Origin: Camarhynchus parvulus
Taxonomy: Eukaryota; Chordata; Aves; Passeriformes; Thraupidae
Direction of reading: 5' to 3'
Length of the DNA: 64,000 bases
Assembly: GCF_901933205.1 (NCBI RefSeq)
Contig: NC_044584.1
Location: 12,131,001 to 12,195,000, forward strand
The stretch's first letter is position 1, and every line of letters begins with the position of its first letter. The notes beneath the pieces were generated by a model. The model was not told the origin of the DNA and made no database searches. It worked only from the letters and a program-made list of their open reading frames with translations. The translations under genes and the position numbers were made by a program. Positions 52,374 to 61,516 of the stretch are shown piece after piece.

Positions 52374-55300
52374 CCTGCACACAGCACTCAGCCCCCACAG
52401 CTCACCAGGACAGGGGGAGTGAGGGCCACAGGCACACAGAGGGTCTGGCAGGGGGCGAGCCGTGGATCAGCCCCTGTGCGTTCCATCCCCAAACCCCTGC
52501 GCTCCTCAGGGCACTCGGGATAATAAATAAAGCTAATAATTAATTAATCAGCTTGCCCTGTCTGTGTGTGCCTGCCAGGGATGAGCTCGGGAGCGTGGCT
52601 GCAGGTCAGCGAGACAGGCCTGGGAACTGATGGCTGCTCCAGGCAGTCTGGAGAGAATTTATTTCCTCTGCTGGCAAGCACTGACTGTTCCTTCTGCTGA
52701 AGAAAATAGTCAGTAATGGAAATCCTGCCACCACCTTAATTATAACATCTCCAGCTCGGTGCCAGATTAATAAGTAGCTGTGGAATAACATTTTTAAGGT
52801 TTGACTAATGGTGATGTAGGTAATGGCTGAAGCATGAAGGCATCTGCACCCAGAAATGCTCTAGGTTTGGACAAAATTGTCCTATTACACCTGAAAATAT
52901 GACAAAAAAGAAAACAAAATTGTGACTTGGGAATTGGAAAACTGATTTCAGGCATTTTATTGCCTTATGATGATCAGATATGGGAAATCACCAACACTTA
53001 GAAGATTTTTAACTTGAAAATACTAAATATCACATCTTTCTAAGAAAATGCAAATGGACAATTTAGGGCACCAATAAACATGCATAAATATTCTCTATTT
53101 CTGTGCAGACAGTGAAATAAGGAGGAAGCTTCTAACACAATATTATAATTCCATTTCACTTTTTTTTCAGCTTCCACCAAAACATGAAAACTGAATAGGA
53201 GAAAAGACTTCTGCATAAAATGAAGATACACACATGTCTCTGAAGTAAAAACCAGAGAAAAATGACATTAAAAAGCTTTCCTGTGTTCAAGGGACAAGTC
53301 CAGCAAAACTAAGGAAGATTAACTGCTCCAAATACATCTGTGGTCAAGAACCAGGAAAGGAAATAAACAAATACTTCCAGCTCATCTCTATGCATCATAA
53401 AACAAATTAAATTAGGTTTTTGTTCACTGTGTTGTGCAAAAAAGTAATTTCATCAAGAGTCAATGTGATAAAGTCAGGCTGCTTCTCAATCACTGCACAA
53501 ACAACTTTTTCCTCAAAGGTTATCTTCCAAGGACATTTTAAATACAAATATATGTACACGAAGTTTATGCCTTTCAAACCTAGCATGTTTACTTCAAGTG
53601 TGTGCTGGGATACTAAACCTACCAATATTGTTGATATTGTTCTAGTTTATACATTTTATTAAAACTAAAGCTGCAGGAATTCTCACTGGCATAAGGGAAA
53701 GTACACCTTTTATGACTACCTACTGGCAGCATTAAAAGACATCTTGAAAAACAACCAATAAAGCTACAAATAGGAATTTTGTGTATGAGCCCACAGTTTC
53801 ATAAATATGACAGAAGAGTGGATATTAAGCTGATATTTACAGCTCTTCAATAAAGCCAGAATGGCAGAAGTAGAGGTACTCTGACTGTGCCTAAAAAACT
53901 TCATTACAAGTTTTGCCAGCGACAGATTCCTTATAAACTCATTCCAAATTCACATAATGAAGATGTAAAGTTTTACCTTTTCTCCAGAGAATACAATTTT
54001 CAAATGCTTGCTTTATTTTCTATGTAGATATATTTCATATTTATAAAGTCCACACCTTACCCTGATAAGCTTTAAGTGCTTTTTTAGGTGCAGTAAGCAG
54101 GTTAAATAGTTGCCACATTTTCAAAAGAAATGCAACAGTAGATGCAGAAATACAGGAGCAATTTTTAAGATGAAAGTTGTGCTGCTAGAAATGAGTTGGC
54201 ATACATAGATGTAGATATATATATATATATATGACTATAGACAAGTAAGATTGATAGATCTATATTAAGCTTTTGCATTTTGACAGTAGGATAGAAATAT
54301 GCCAAATGATTTAGAGATCATAGCAAAAATGTATTTCCAAGAGAAGCTTGCAATAAAAACTTCACTCCAAGAGAAAATCCTACCAAGCAAGGATGTCTGG
54401 GAAAATTTTCAATTACAAAGTTGAGGAGGGGGAAAAAGAAATTTAAAAGCATGGAAGTGATTACTGACTTCAGCACAGGCAATTAATTAACAGAAACAAA
54501 GCTTTCCACCTCCTTCAGGTTTCACTTTCAAAAGGATACATAGTCCTATGGCAAATATTTCTTCAGATCCTGTCACCTTGCAAAGCTGGGCCCAGGCGCA
54601 CGCACCGCCACTGCAGAACTCCTACAGAACAATTAAATTGTTCTTATAGTTTGTTTGTTGTCAATTATTAAACTGTTCTAAAATACACCCATGAGTTTTA
54701 CTTCTTCCACACCCAATTCTCCTCCCTAGTGGGTGACAGGAAGCACAAGAGAAGTGAGTGACTGCACAGTATTTGTCATCTAGGGTTTATCCACAACAAG
54801 ATTGATTCCTGAAAAATTTTTAAGTAAGAGGTGCACTTTTTGTACATTTTTCTGGTTGGATGGATGGCACAGACTTAGCCAAACAGAACAAAGAGCTAAT
54901 AAATATATAAGATTACATTATGCAATTATAACAAACACTCCTAACTGTAATATTGAAATTATCAATAGGATACTATGGAGGTGTTTGAGAACACAACATG
55001 TTTACCCCAATGAGACAAAAATGGACCAACACACATTTATGCCAGCTAGAAACAGAGCTGGTTTTGGTTCAGCTTGTGTGAATCAGCCCAGCTCAAGCTC
55101 TCATCCATCCTGTGCACACCCTGGCCGCAGCTCCCTCCTTCTGTTGGGCACTGGGAGTGAAGACAAAGCTGCTCCCACTTCCAGGGAACTTCCAACATAT
55201 TACAGGCTCCCATTTCCAAGATCTGCACACACCTTACACTTCTGCTTTCCCCTCCTACATCCTATTATGGTTCAAACATATCTCTTCCCTCAAACCCAAG

Positions 55301-56395
55301 TTTAGTGGGAGAGGTTTAACTTCCATGAAAACACTCCACATACAGTGTGACACAAACTGCATGTATGGATTTCATCACCGCTAGTGGCTGGTCTTGCTAC
55401 GGAGCAGACAAAACAGTAAAATTAAAAATTGCTCAGTTTTAAAACAACAACAACAAATATCCCCACAACATTTAAAATCCAAAAGTTTATCACTGAAAAG
55501 TGAGAATTTCCAAGCACAGGCAGCAATGACAGTGTGTCTCAGGGAAATGTGATGTACCTCCCTTCTCCCAGGCACACAAAGTGAGAGCTCTGCCCCCACT
55601 GCCAAAGCGTTTTGGTGACAGCAGAAGCTGGTGAGTCCTTGGGGTAACACCCAGCCTGAGTGAAACTGAGAGGCACAGGCTCTGACCTCCAGCAGTGTCT
55701 CTAATTGAGAAAGCCTGATACTGGGAAGTGGAAAGAATTGTTTTGTTTGCAAGAAAAAGACAATTCTGGCTGTCTCTCCTGAAAGAGGAGTATGTCTGCA
55801 CATCTCTGCATCTGGCAGAATAAGCTGAACCAAGAGCAGTGTTCGTAAGATAATTGAAATTTGGTTACAGGCAGAGACAGACAAAGGTTAAAGACAGAAT
55901 TTTAACAATATGTTGTACTTCACATACAAAACCAGGTGTGGCACCCTGGCATCTGCTCACAGCGATCTCTGTCTCCTCCCAGACTGAGCCTGAACCCAAC
56001 GGAACCAAACCCTGTAAATGTGTTCCTGCTAAAAGCACAGGAGAGAGCTGCAGCTACAGGGTTTCCATCAGTTAATCACACATTTGCTCTGTGCTGACCC
56101 ACGTTAAAACCACCTTGGGATATGCAGGAAATTATTTTAGTTCTAGACTGCTATCAAATGAAAAAAGAAAGGTTAAATGAAAATTTGAGCCCCCTTTTTG
56201 CTTGTGCAAAATTGTCATTACCCAGCTGAAGAGACAAAATTATCAAGCACCAGTTACGAGTTCACTTCTAACTAATGGAAAAGGTCTAAGGTTGGAAGCT
56301 TTAGTGTTGATTCCCCTTAAAACTTGAGGGCAATGGCTTTTCAAATGTTGCAGAATTCCTATGACTGTGTATTCAGCCAAGGCTGGAATTCACCT
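52374..56395. other. Single-copy noncoding DNA
   Basis: No gene is recognised. A CpG-bearing patch at 52437-52610 follows the LTR. About 52715-52860 is an enhancer-like unique stretch (CCTTAATTATAAC, GATTAATAAG). A perfect (AT)9 microsatellite lies at 54215-54232. A 167-codon plus frame (54802-55305) and a 167-codon minus frame (55381-55884) have no recognisable domain. Confidence 0.5.
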
Positions 56396-56971
56396 CGGAA
56401 ATTGGGGAAAAAATGGGGGGAAAATTGGGGGAAAATAAGAGAAAAATGGGGAAAAATGAGAAAAAAATAAAGGAAAAATATGGAAAAATTGCGGGAAAAT
56501 TGGGAAAATCTTGGAGAAAAATTGGGGAAAATTGGGGAATAAATGCTTAAAAAATGGGAAAAAAACGGGAAAATGGGGGAAAATTGGGGAAATTTGGGGG
56601 AAAATTGGGGAAAAAGCTGGGGAAAAAGCTGGGGAAAATTGGGTGAAAATTGAGGAGAATATGGGGAAAATTGGGAAACAATTGGGGAAAAAATCTGGAA
56701 AAATTTGGGAAAAATTTGGAGAAAAATTGGTAAAAAAGGAAAAAAATCTGTAAATTTTTTTGGGAAACTTGGGAAAGAAATGGAGCAAAAATCAGGAAAA
56801 ATGGGAGGAAAAATTGGAGGAAAAATCAAGAAAAGAGTTTGGAAAAGTTGTGGGTAAAATTGGAAAAAATAGAGAAAAAAAGTAAAAAATAGGAAAAATT
56901 TGGGGGGAAATGGGGAAAAATCAGGAAAAATTTGGTAAAAATAGGGGGGGAAAGGAGAGGAAAAAATTGGA
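56396..56971 (+). repeat. G/A-rich degenerate repeat array, left part
   Basis: The plus strand is built from GGGGAAAATT-like words, with units of roughly 8-16 bp and very little C. It begins abruptly after ACCTCGGAAA at 56390-56400 and stops at the pyrimidine tract before the MBD2-like exon. Minus-strand frames of Phe-Pro-Ser repeats and plus-strand Lys-Gly-Trp-Glu frames through it are artefacts of composition. Such sequence is typical of introns on the smallest bird chromosomes, which I infer from memory rather than a search. Confidence 0.93.
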
Positions 56972-57012
56972 TTTTTTTCTTTTTTTGATGAAAATTCCCA
57001 ATTTTTTTGCAG
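56972..57012 (+). promoter_or_regulatory. Splice acceptor with polypyrimidine tract
   Basis: T-rich runs at 56972-56986 and 57002-57008, followed by GCAG ending at 57012, make a strong acceptor. They are the only long pyrimidine runs in about 2.4 kb of purine-dominated plus strand, and they sit exactly where a 3' splice site is needed. Confidence 0.8.
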
Positions 57013-57103
57013 CTTTTTTGGGAGAAAAGGCTGCAAGGTCTGAGCGCTTCTGATGTGAGCGAGCAAATCATCAAATCTATGGAGATGCCCAAGGGACTGC
57101 AAG
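57013..57103 (+). CDS. MBD2: Single internal exon of an MBD2-like methyl-CpG-binding protein
   Basis: This 91 bp exon encodes 30 residues beginning LFWEKRLQGLSASDV and ending MPKGLQ, plus one base of the next codon. The peptide matches the segment of MBD2/MBD3 between the methyl-CpG-binding domain and the C-terminal coiled coil. It follows MBD2 (KRLQGLSASD) rather than MBD3 (which has KKLSGLNAFD). I count three conservative differences from MBD2 as remembered: two Thr to Ser and one Leu to Met. In MBD2 this disordered region, including the Arg-Leu pair of KRLQ, is reported to recruit the histone deacetylase core of the NuRD complex. The exon is bounded by an AG acceptor and a CAAG|GTGAAA donor, phase 0 to phase 1, with no stop or frameshift. 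No other MBD2 exon was found in the window, and both sides are repeat arrays. It may be part of the true gene, a paralogue, or a transposed fragment. Confidence 0.8.
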
Positions 57104-57109
57104 GTGAAA
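57104..57109 (+). promoter_or_regulatory. Splice donor of the MBD2-like exon
   Basis: GTGAAA follows CAAG. The GT and the exon-side AAG fit the consensus, while position +5 is A rather than the preferred G, so the site is moderate. The neighbouring repeat contains few GT dinucleotides that could compete. Confidence 0.65.
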
Positions 57110-58848
57110 AATGGAGAAAAATTGGGGAAAAAATTGGGGGGAAATTGGCAGAAAATTGGGAAAAATTGGGGGGAAATGGGAATAAAATAGGGAGAAATTG
57201 GGGAAAAAATTGGGGAAAAATTTGGAGAAAAAAACTTGGGGAAAAAATTGGGGAAAAAATTGGGGAAAAAATTGGGGAAAAAATTGGAGAAAAAATTGGA
57301 GAAAAAATTGGAGAAAAAATTGGAGAAAAAATGGAGAAAAAATTGAGAAAAAAATTGGAGAAAAAACTGGAGAAAAAGATGGAAAATATTGGAATAAAAT
57401 GGGGGAAAATTCGGAGATAAAAGAGGGAAAATTGGGGAAAAAGTGGGGGGAAATTGTGGAAAATATGGGATAAAATGGGAATAAAATGAGAAAAAAATTG
57501 GGGGAAAATGGGGGAAAATTTGGGGAAAATGGGAAGAAAATGGTGAAAAAATAGGAAAAATGGGGGGAAATGGGGAAAAATTTGGAATAAAATTGGAATA
57601 AAATAGGGAAAAATTAGTGAAAAATCAGATTTAAATGGAGAAAAAGTGGCAAAAATTTGGAATAAAATGGGGAAAAGTTGGAATAATATGGGAAAAATTG
57701 GGGAAAAACAGGGAAAAAATTGGGGAAAATTGGAATAAAATGGGGAAAAAATTAAGAAAATATTGGGGGAAATTTTGGGAAAAATGGGAATAAAATGGGA
57801 AAAAATGGGAAAAAATTGAATAAAATGGGGGAAAATTTGGAGACAAATGGGGGAAAATTGGGGGGAAAATGGGGATAAAATAGGAACAAAATGGGAAAAA
57901 ATTGAATAAAATGGGGGAAAATTTGGAGACAAATGGGGGAAAATTGGGGGGAAAATGGGGATAAAATGGGGAAAAAATGGTGAAAAATGGGAAAATTGGG
58001 AGAAAATTGAGGGAATAAAATTGGGGGGAAATGGGAATAAAATGGGCGAAAATTGGGGAAAAATCAGATTTAAATAGAGAAAAAGTGGGAAAATATGGAA
58101 TAAAATGGGGGGAGAAATGGATTTAAATGGAGAAAAATGGGGGGAAATTGAATAAATATGGGGGAAAATTGAATAAAATTGGGGGAAATTTTGGTAAAAA
58201 ATGGAGATATAATGGTAAAAAATGGGAATAAAATAGGGGAAAATATTGGGGAAATTGGGGGGAAAATGGAGGAAAATTGTATTTAAATGGAGAAAAACGG
58301 GAAAAACTGAGTAGAATTGGGAAAAATTGGGGGAAAAAATGGGGATAAAATGGGAATAAAATGATGAAAAAATGGGAAAATTGGGAGAAAATTGCGGGAA
58401 TAAAATGGGGGAAAATTGGGGAAAAATCAGATTTAAATAGAGAAAAAGTGGGAAAATATTGGAATAAAATGGGGGGGAATGGATTTAAATGGAGAAAAAT
58501 GGGGGAATATTGAATAAATATAGGGGGAAAATTGAATAAAATTGGGGGAAAATTTGGTAAAAAATGGAGATATAATGGTAAAAAATGGGAATAAAGTAGG
58601 GGAAAACATGGGGAAAAATGGGGGAAAAATTGGGGGAAAACGGATTTAAATTGAGAAAATATTGGGGAAAATATGGGGAAAAATGGGGCAAAAAGGGGGA
58701 AAATTGGAAATAAAATAGGGGGAAAATTGGATTTAAATGGAGAAAAAATGGGAAAAAAATTGAATAGAATTGGAGAAAAATTCAGAGAAAAATGGGGAAA
58801 ACTTGAAAATAAAATAGGAATAAAATAGGAAAAATTTGGGGAAAAATC
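57106..58848 (+). repeat. G/A-rich degenerate repeat array, right part, with higher-order duplications
   Basis: The array is the same purine-dominated type as the left part. At 57240-57340 near-perfect GGGGAAAAAATT and GGAGAAAAAATT units occur in series. A longer unit is tandemly duplicated at 57805-57890 and 57891-57976 (86 bp period). A still longer unit is duplicated with an offset of 363 to 384 bp, at roughly 57955-58320 and 58339-58690. The latter is marked by shared CAGATTTAAATAGAG (58065 and 58428) and a shared GATATAATGG segment. This nesting indicates repeated recent unequal exchange or slippage. Confidence 0.93.
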
Positions 58849-58995
58849 AGACTGTCATAAAGTGGCCATAAAGCGCGACTGTCGTAAAACTGCCGTGAAG
58901 CGCAACTGTCGTAAAACGTGCCGTAAAGCGTGACTGTTGTAAATTGCCGCAAAGCGGGATTGTCGCAAAACGTCGTAAAGCGTGACTGTAGGAAA
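58849..58995. repeat. CpG-containing minisatellite, about 27 bp unit
   Basis: About five degenerate units contain GACTGTCGTAAAA followed by CTGCCGTAAAGCG-like words. It is the densest CpG cluster in a window that is otherwise strongly CpG-poor. Some units have lost CpG to TpG or CpA (CATAAAG, TTGTAAA), the change expected from methylated-cytosine decay. Confidence 0.88.
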
Positions 58996-59114
58996 AGGGG
59001 GTGTTGTTCAGCCGTGTTTACCAGAGACTTTAGGGACACAGTTGGTATATAAGGGTAAAATTTTGGGGACTTAAGGGTAAAATTTGGGGGTTTCAGGTAC
59101 AAGATTTGAGGATT
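58996..59114. other. Transition zone between oppositely biased repeats
   Basis: Short unique sequence (including a TTGGTATATAAGGG TATA-like string at 59043-59056) in which the plus strand changes from purine-rich to pyrimidine-rich. A small duplication of AAGGGTAAAATTTTGGGG-type sequence occurs at 59051-59090. No gene is recognised. Confidence 0.5.
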
Positions 59115-59272
59115 TTGACCCCCAAATCCCAATGTTTCCCCCCAAAAATTTGGAATTTTTTAGCCCCAAATCCCGAAGTTTCCCCCCCAAAATTTGGAAA
59201 TTTTTAGCCCCAAATCCTGAATTTTCCCCACAAAATTTGGGATTTTTTTTTATCTCAAATCCCAAATTTTTT
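59115..59272 (-). repeat. C/T-rich tandem repeat, about 44 bp unit
   Basis: Three and a half copies of a unit containing CCCCAAATCCC, TTTCCCCCC and AAAATTTGGAATTTTT are spaced about 43-45 bp (starts near 59120, 59164, 59207 and 59252). The words are the reverse complement of those in the G/A array, so the bias flips strand here. Confidence 0.85.
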
Positions 59273-59392
59273 ACATGTATCTCCAACTGCCAGCCAGAAA
59301 CACCCCAAAAAACCAAATTTTTGGTCCATTTTGGTTTCATTTCCCTTTTTTTGATGTTTTTGACCCGAATTTTGCTCAAATCGAGATGGGAG

Positions 59393-59427
59393 AGCTGTCT
59401 AGGCTTGCCGAGCCTCCAGAGACAGCT
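59393..59427. other. Strong imperfect hairpin
   Basis: AGCTGTCT (59393-59400) pairs exactly with AGACAGCT (59420-59427). Inside, AGGCT (59401-59405) pairs with AGCCT (59411-59415) around a TGCCG loop, leaving only a four-base bulge (CCAG). This is thirteen base pairs in total. It lies at the right edge of the atypical block. Confidence 0.75.
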
Positions 59428-59460
59428 AGAAGGCATCCTCACAGATTACAAATTATTTCA

Positions 59461-60974
59461 GAGTATTTAAATTAGTAACCCCTGTAAAAAGCCCAGCAAT
59501 CAGGTGCCAAGACTGGGAACTCCTCCTTGCAATCTTTTTTCTTCCCTTTCTTCTCCCTTGTCTCACAGGATCCCGATAAACAGAGAGAAGGTGCCCTTCA
59601 CCTGAATTAAGAATAACTTATTGAACATCAGAGACAGAACAGGATACAGGTTTAGATAAGATACAAAACTACCTAAACGTGCAGGCCAAGCTGTGGCAAA
59701 AATCAGTAACCCTGTGACCAAAATGTTCAATTAACATTAAAAACAATGCTCGTGTTAAGAGTTTGAGCTAAATTAATCAGTCACTTCTTCCATTTCAAAT
59801 CTGTATTTGCATATGTAAACAGTGCAGCACTCATGGATTTATCTGAAATAAAATGAGAAAATGGGCAATTTCCCTCTAGAGGGGCAGATGTTGAAGTTGT
59901 TCTTGTGATTTTTCACAGATGTTCCCCTCCTAATATATTTTAAATGGGATTTCTATCTCAGTTCTGAAAATCCACATTCTCATGCCAAAATGCAGGCAAT
60001 AGGCTGTGTGCACATTTTGTGATACCTGCACGAGCAGCCAGAACCAGGAGGAAAGGAATTCTGCACCCACAGCAGGTGGGATGTGCCCCACCTCGGCTGC
60101 TGCAGCTTTCCTGTGGTAACTAAGGACATGACTGATGGATCTTCTCCATAGAGAGTGAAGACTGTGGGATTTATTACAAATATTACAAAATACCACGAGG
60201 CCCCAGAGCACAGGCTCGCCTTGTTCTGAGCATTGCACAGCCCTCAGCAAGGAGCTTGTACCTGCCCCAGAGCTTCCAGGACAAAAAGGTAGGGCTAAAA
60301 GCTGCCAGTGTCCCTGCTGGCGTTCCCACACTGGCACAGGGGGAAAAGGACACATTCTTGGAGGTTTCAGACTGCCAACAAACTTAATGCTTATTATGCT
60401 TAATGCCAATATCGGAGCCACTGCTAATTAGCAACACACAGCCCTCCCCTACTGCTCCTGCACCCTAAAGAAGAAAATAAAATGACATTTGGAAACATGA
60501 TAGAACAGAAAGGGTAGAACAGCCTTCTTCCTGGAAGTCCAAAATCAAGGACAGGAAATACAGGGAGAATGTGGAAACCTCTCCAAAACTTCTCCTAAAA
60601 ATATTAAATAAATAAATAAATGAAAAATGTCAAACTTGTATGTTTTCCTTCAGTCAGCTTCTTCACAGGCTGGGGTGAGGTCAGTGGGGGATCACACTCT
60701 TCCAGTGTCCAGTTTATCCTGCAGGGCGCCTGTCACTCACACAGTGTCCCTGGAGCCACAGCCCTTCCCCCTGGCAGGCATTCCTTGAGGATAGTCCTGC
60801 AGCAGAGCTCGGGGTGAGCTCCTGGCAGCAGCACCTGAAATGCTCACCAGCAACAAGTGGGCTTGGTAAGGAGCAGCACCCCTCCCTCACTGCCTCCTCC
60901 CCTCCAGTTAGAGATGGACAGTGAGTGGCTCTCACAATAAAGGGATAACTATGGTGTGACTATTAATAAAAGCT
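59461..60974. other. Single-copy noncoding DNA
   Basis: Composition returns to the AT-rich, CpG-poor background. A 163-codon minus frame (59930-60421) has no recognisable domain. An (AAAT)n run lies near 60602-60621. No gene is recognised. Confidence 0.5.
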
Positions 60975-61437
60975 TTAGTGATGTACAGTTAGGTTATTGT
61001 GGTTTAGATGTCCTCTGTTCTCCCCACAGCTCCCTTTCCCCCCGTATTGTTGCCATCACACAGCCTGGGCTGTCCAGGACAGGTACAAAGAAGCTGCTCA
61101 TGTGCCCCTTGCATGGGGCAGTGGGAATGGAGAAGCTTGGGGGTGCTTAGGGGGTGAGGCATGGCAACACCTGACTCCAATCCAGGTACAAGAGAGCAGT
61201 CTGCACTGGTAAATGGCAAAGAGGAGCTGCCTGACAGACTTCGGGAATGGCCAGGGCTGGCTGATGCAACCCCAGGGGTGTAAAAGACTGAGCATACGTG
61301 TTGAAGATGAACTGGCTGCATGGTATCCATGAGGGCAGTTCCAAGCACAGCAGATTTTCCCTTATGTAGTCCTTTTGTTGTATTTTTGTCAAGGTTTAAT
61401 AAACCTTTTTAAATTTCTCACACCTCCCCAGTCTTAC
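60975..61437 (+). mobile_element. LTR-like unit (probable endogenous retrovirus)
   Basis: A TATA-like TGTAAAAG near 61279 and an AATAAA at 61398-61403 are about 120 bp apart, the same spacing as in the LTR near 52.2 kb. They are followed by a short T-rich and C-rich U5-like end (CTCACACCTCCCCAGTCTTACC). The left part (TTATTGTGGTTTAGATGTCC, CTCTGTTCTCCCCACAG) seems familiar from songbird LTRs. Boundaries are approximate: TGTACAG at about 60978 is a possible start, and AGTGA against AGTGG flanks are only a partial target duplication. No internal retroviral genes are present. Confidence 0.42.
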
Positions 61438-61460
61438 CAGTGGATCCAGCCCCAGACCAG

Positions 61461-61516
61461 GGTGTGAGTGACAATAATTAATGGATCTGGTGCGAGTGAC
61501 AATAATTAATGGATCT
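61461..61516. repeat. 28 bp tandem duplication
   Basis: Units 61461-61488 and 61489-61516 (GGTGTGAGTGACAATAATTA...) differ by a single T to C change. The duplication sits just after the LTR-like unit and appears recent. Confidence 0.97.

Noticed and set aside
54802..55305. Plus-strand frame of 167 codons
   Set aside because: No domain and no splice or promoter context. Composition shifts midway as expected from noncoding DNA.
56359..57102. Minus-strand frame of 247 codons
   Set aside because: Same compositional artefact of the purine array, with no domain beyond Phe/Pro/Ser repetition.
57198..57473. Plus-strand Lys/Gly/Trp/Glu repeat protein
   Set aside because: Reading frame of GGGGAAAAAATT repeats. 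It has no start context and no conservation expectation.
56826..57932. Minus-strand frame of 368 codons, Phe/Pro/Ser/Ile-rich
   Set aside because: It is the antisense of the G/A repeat array; the lack of stops follows from the missing bases on one strand. It also runs across the MBD2-like exon on the wrong strand.
59930..60421. Minus-strand frame of 163 codons
   Set aside because: No family resemblance, and it lies in ordinary single-copy DNA.
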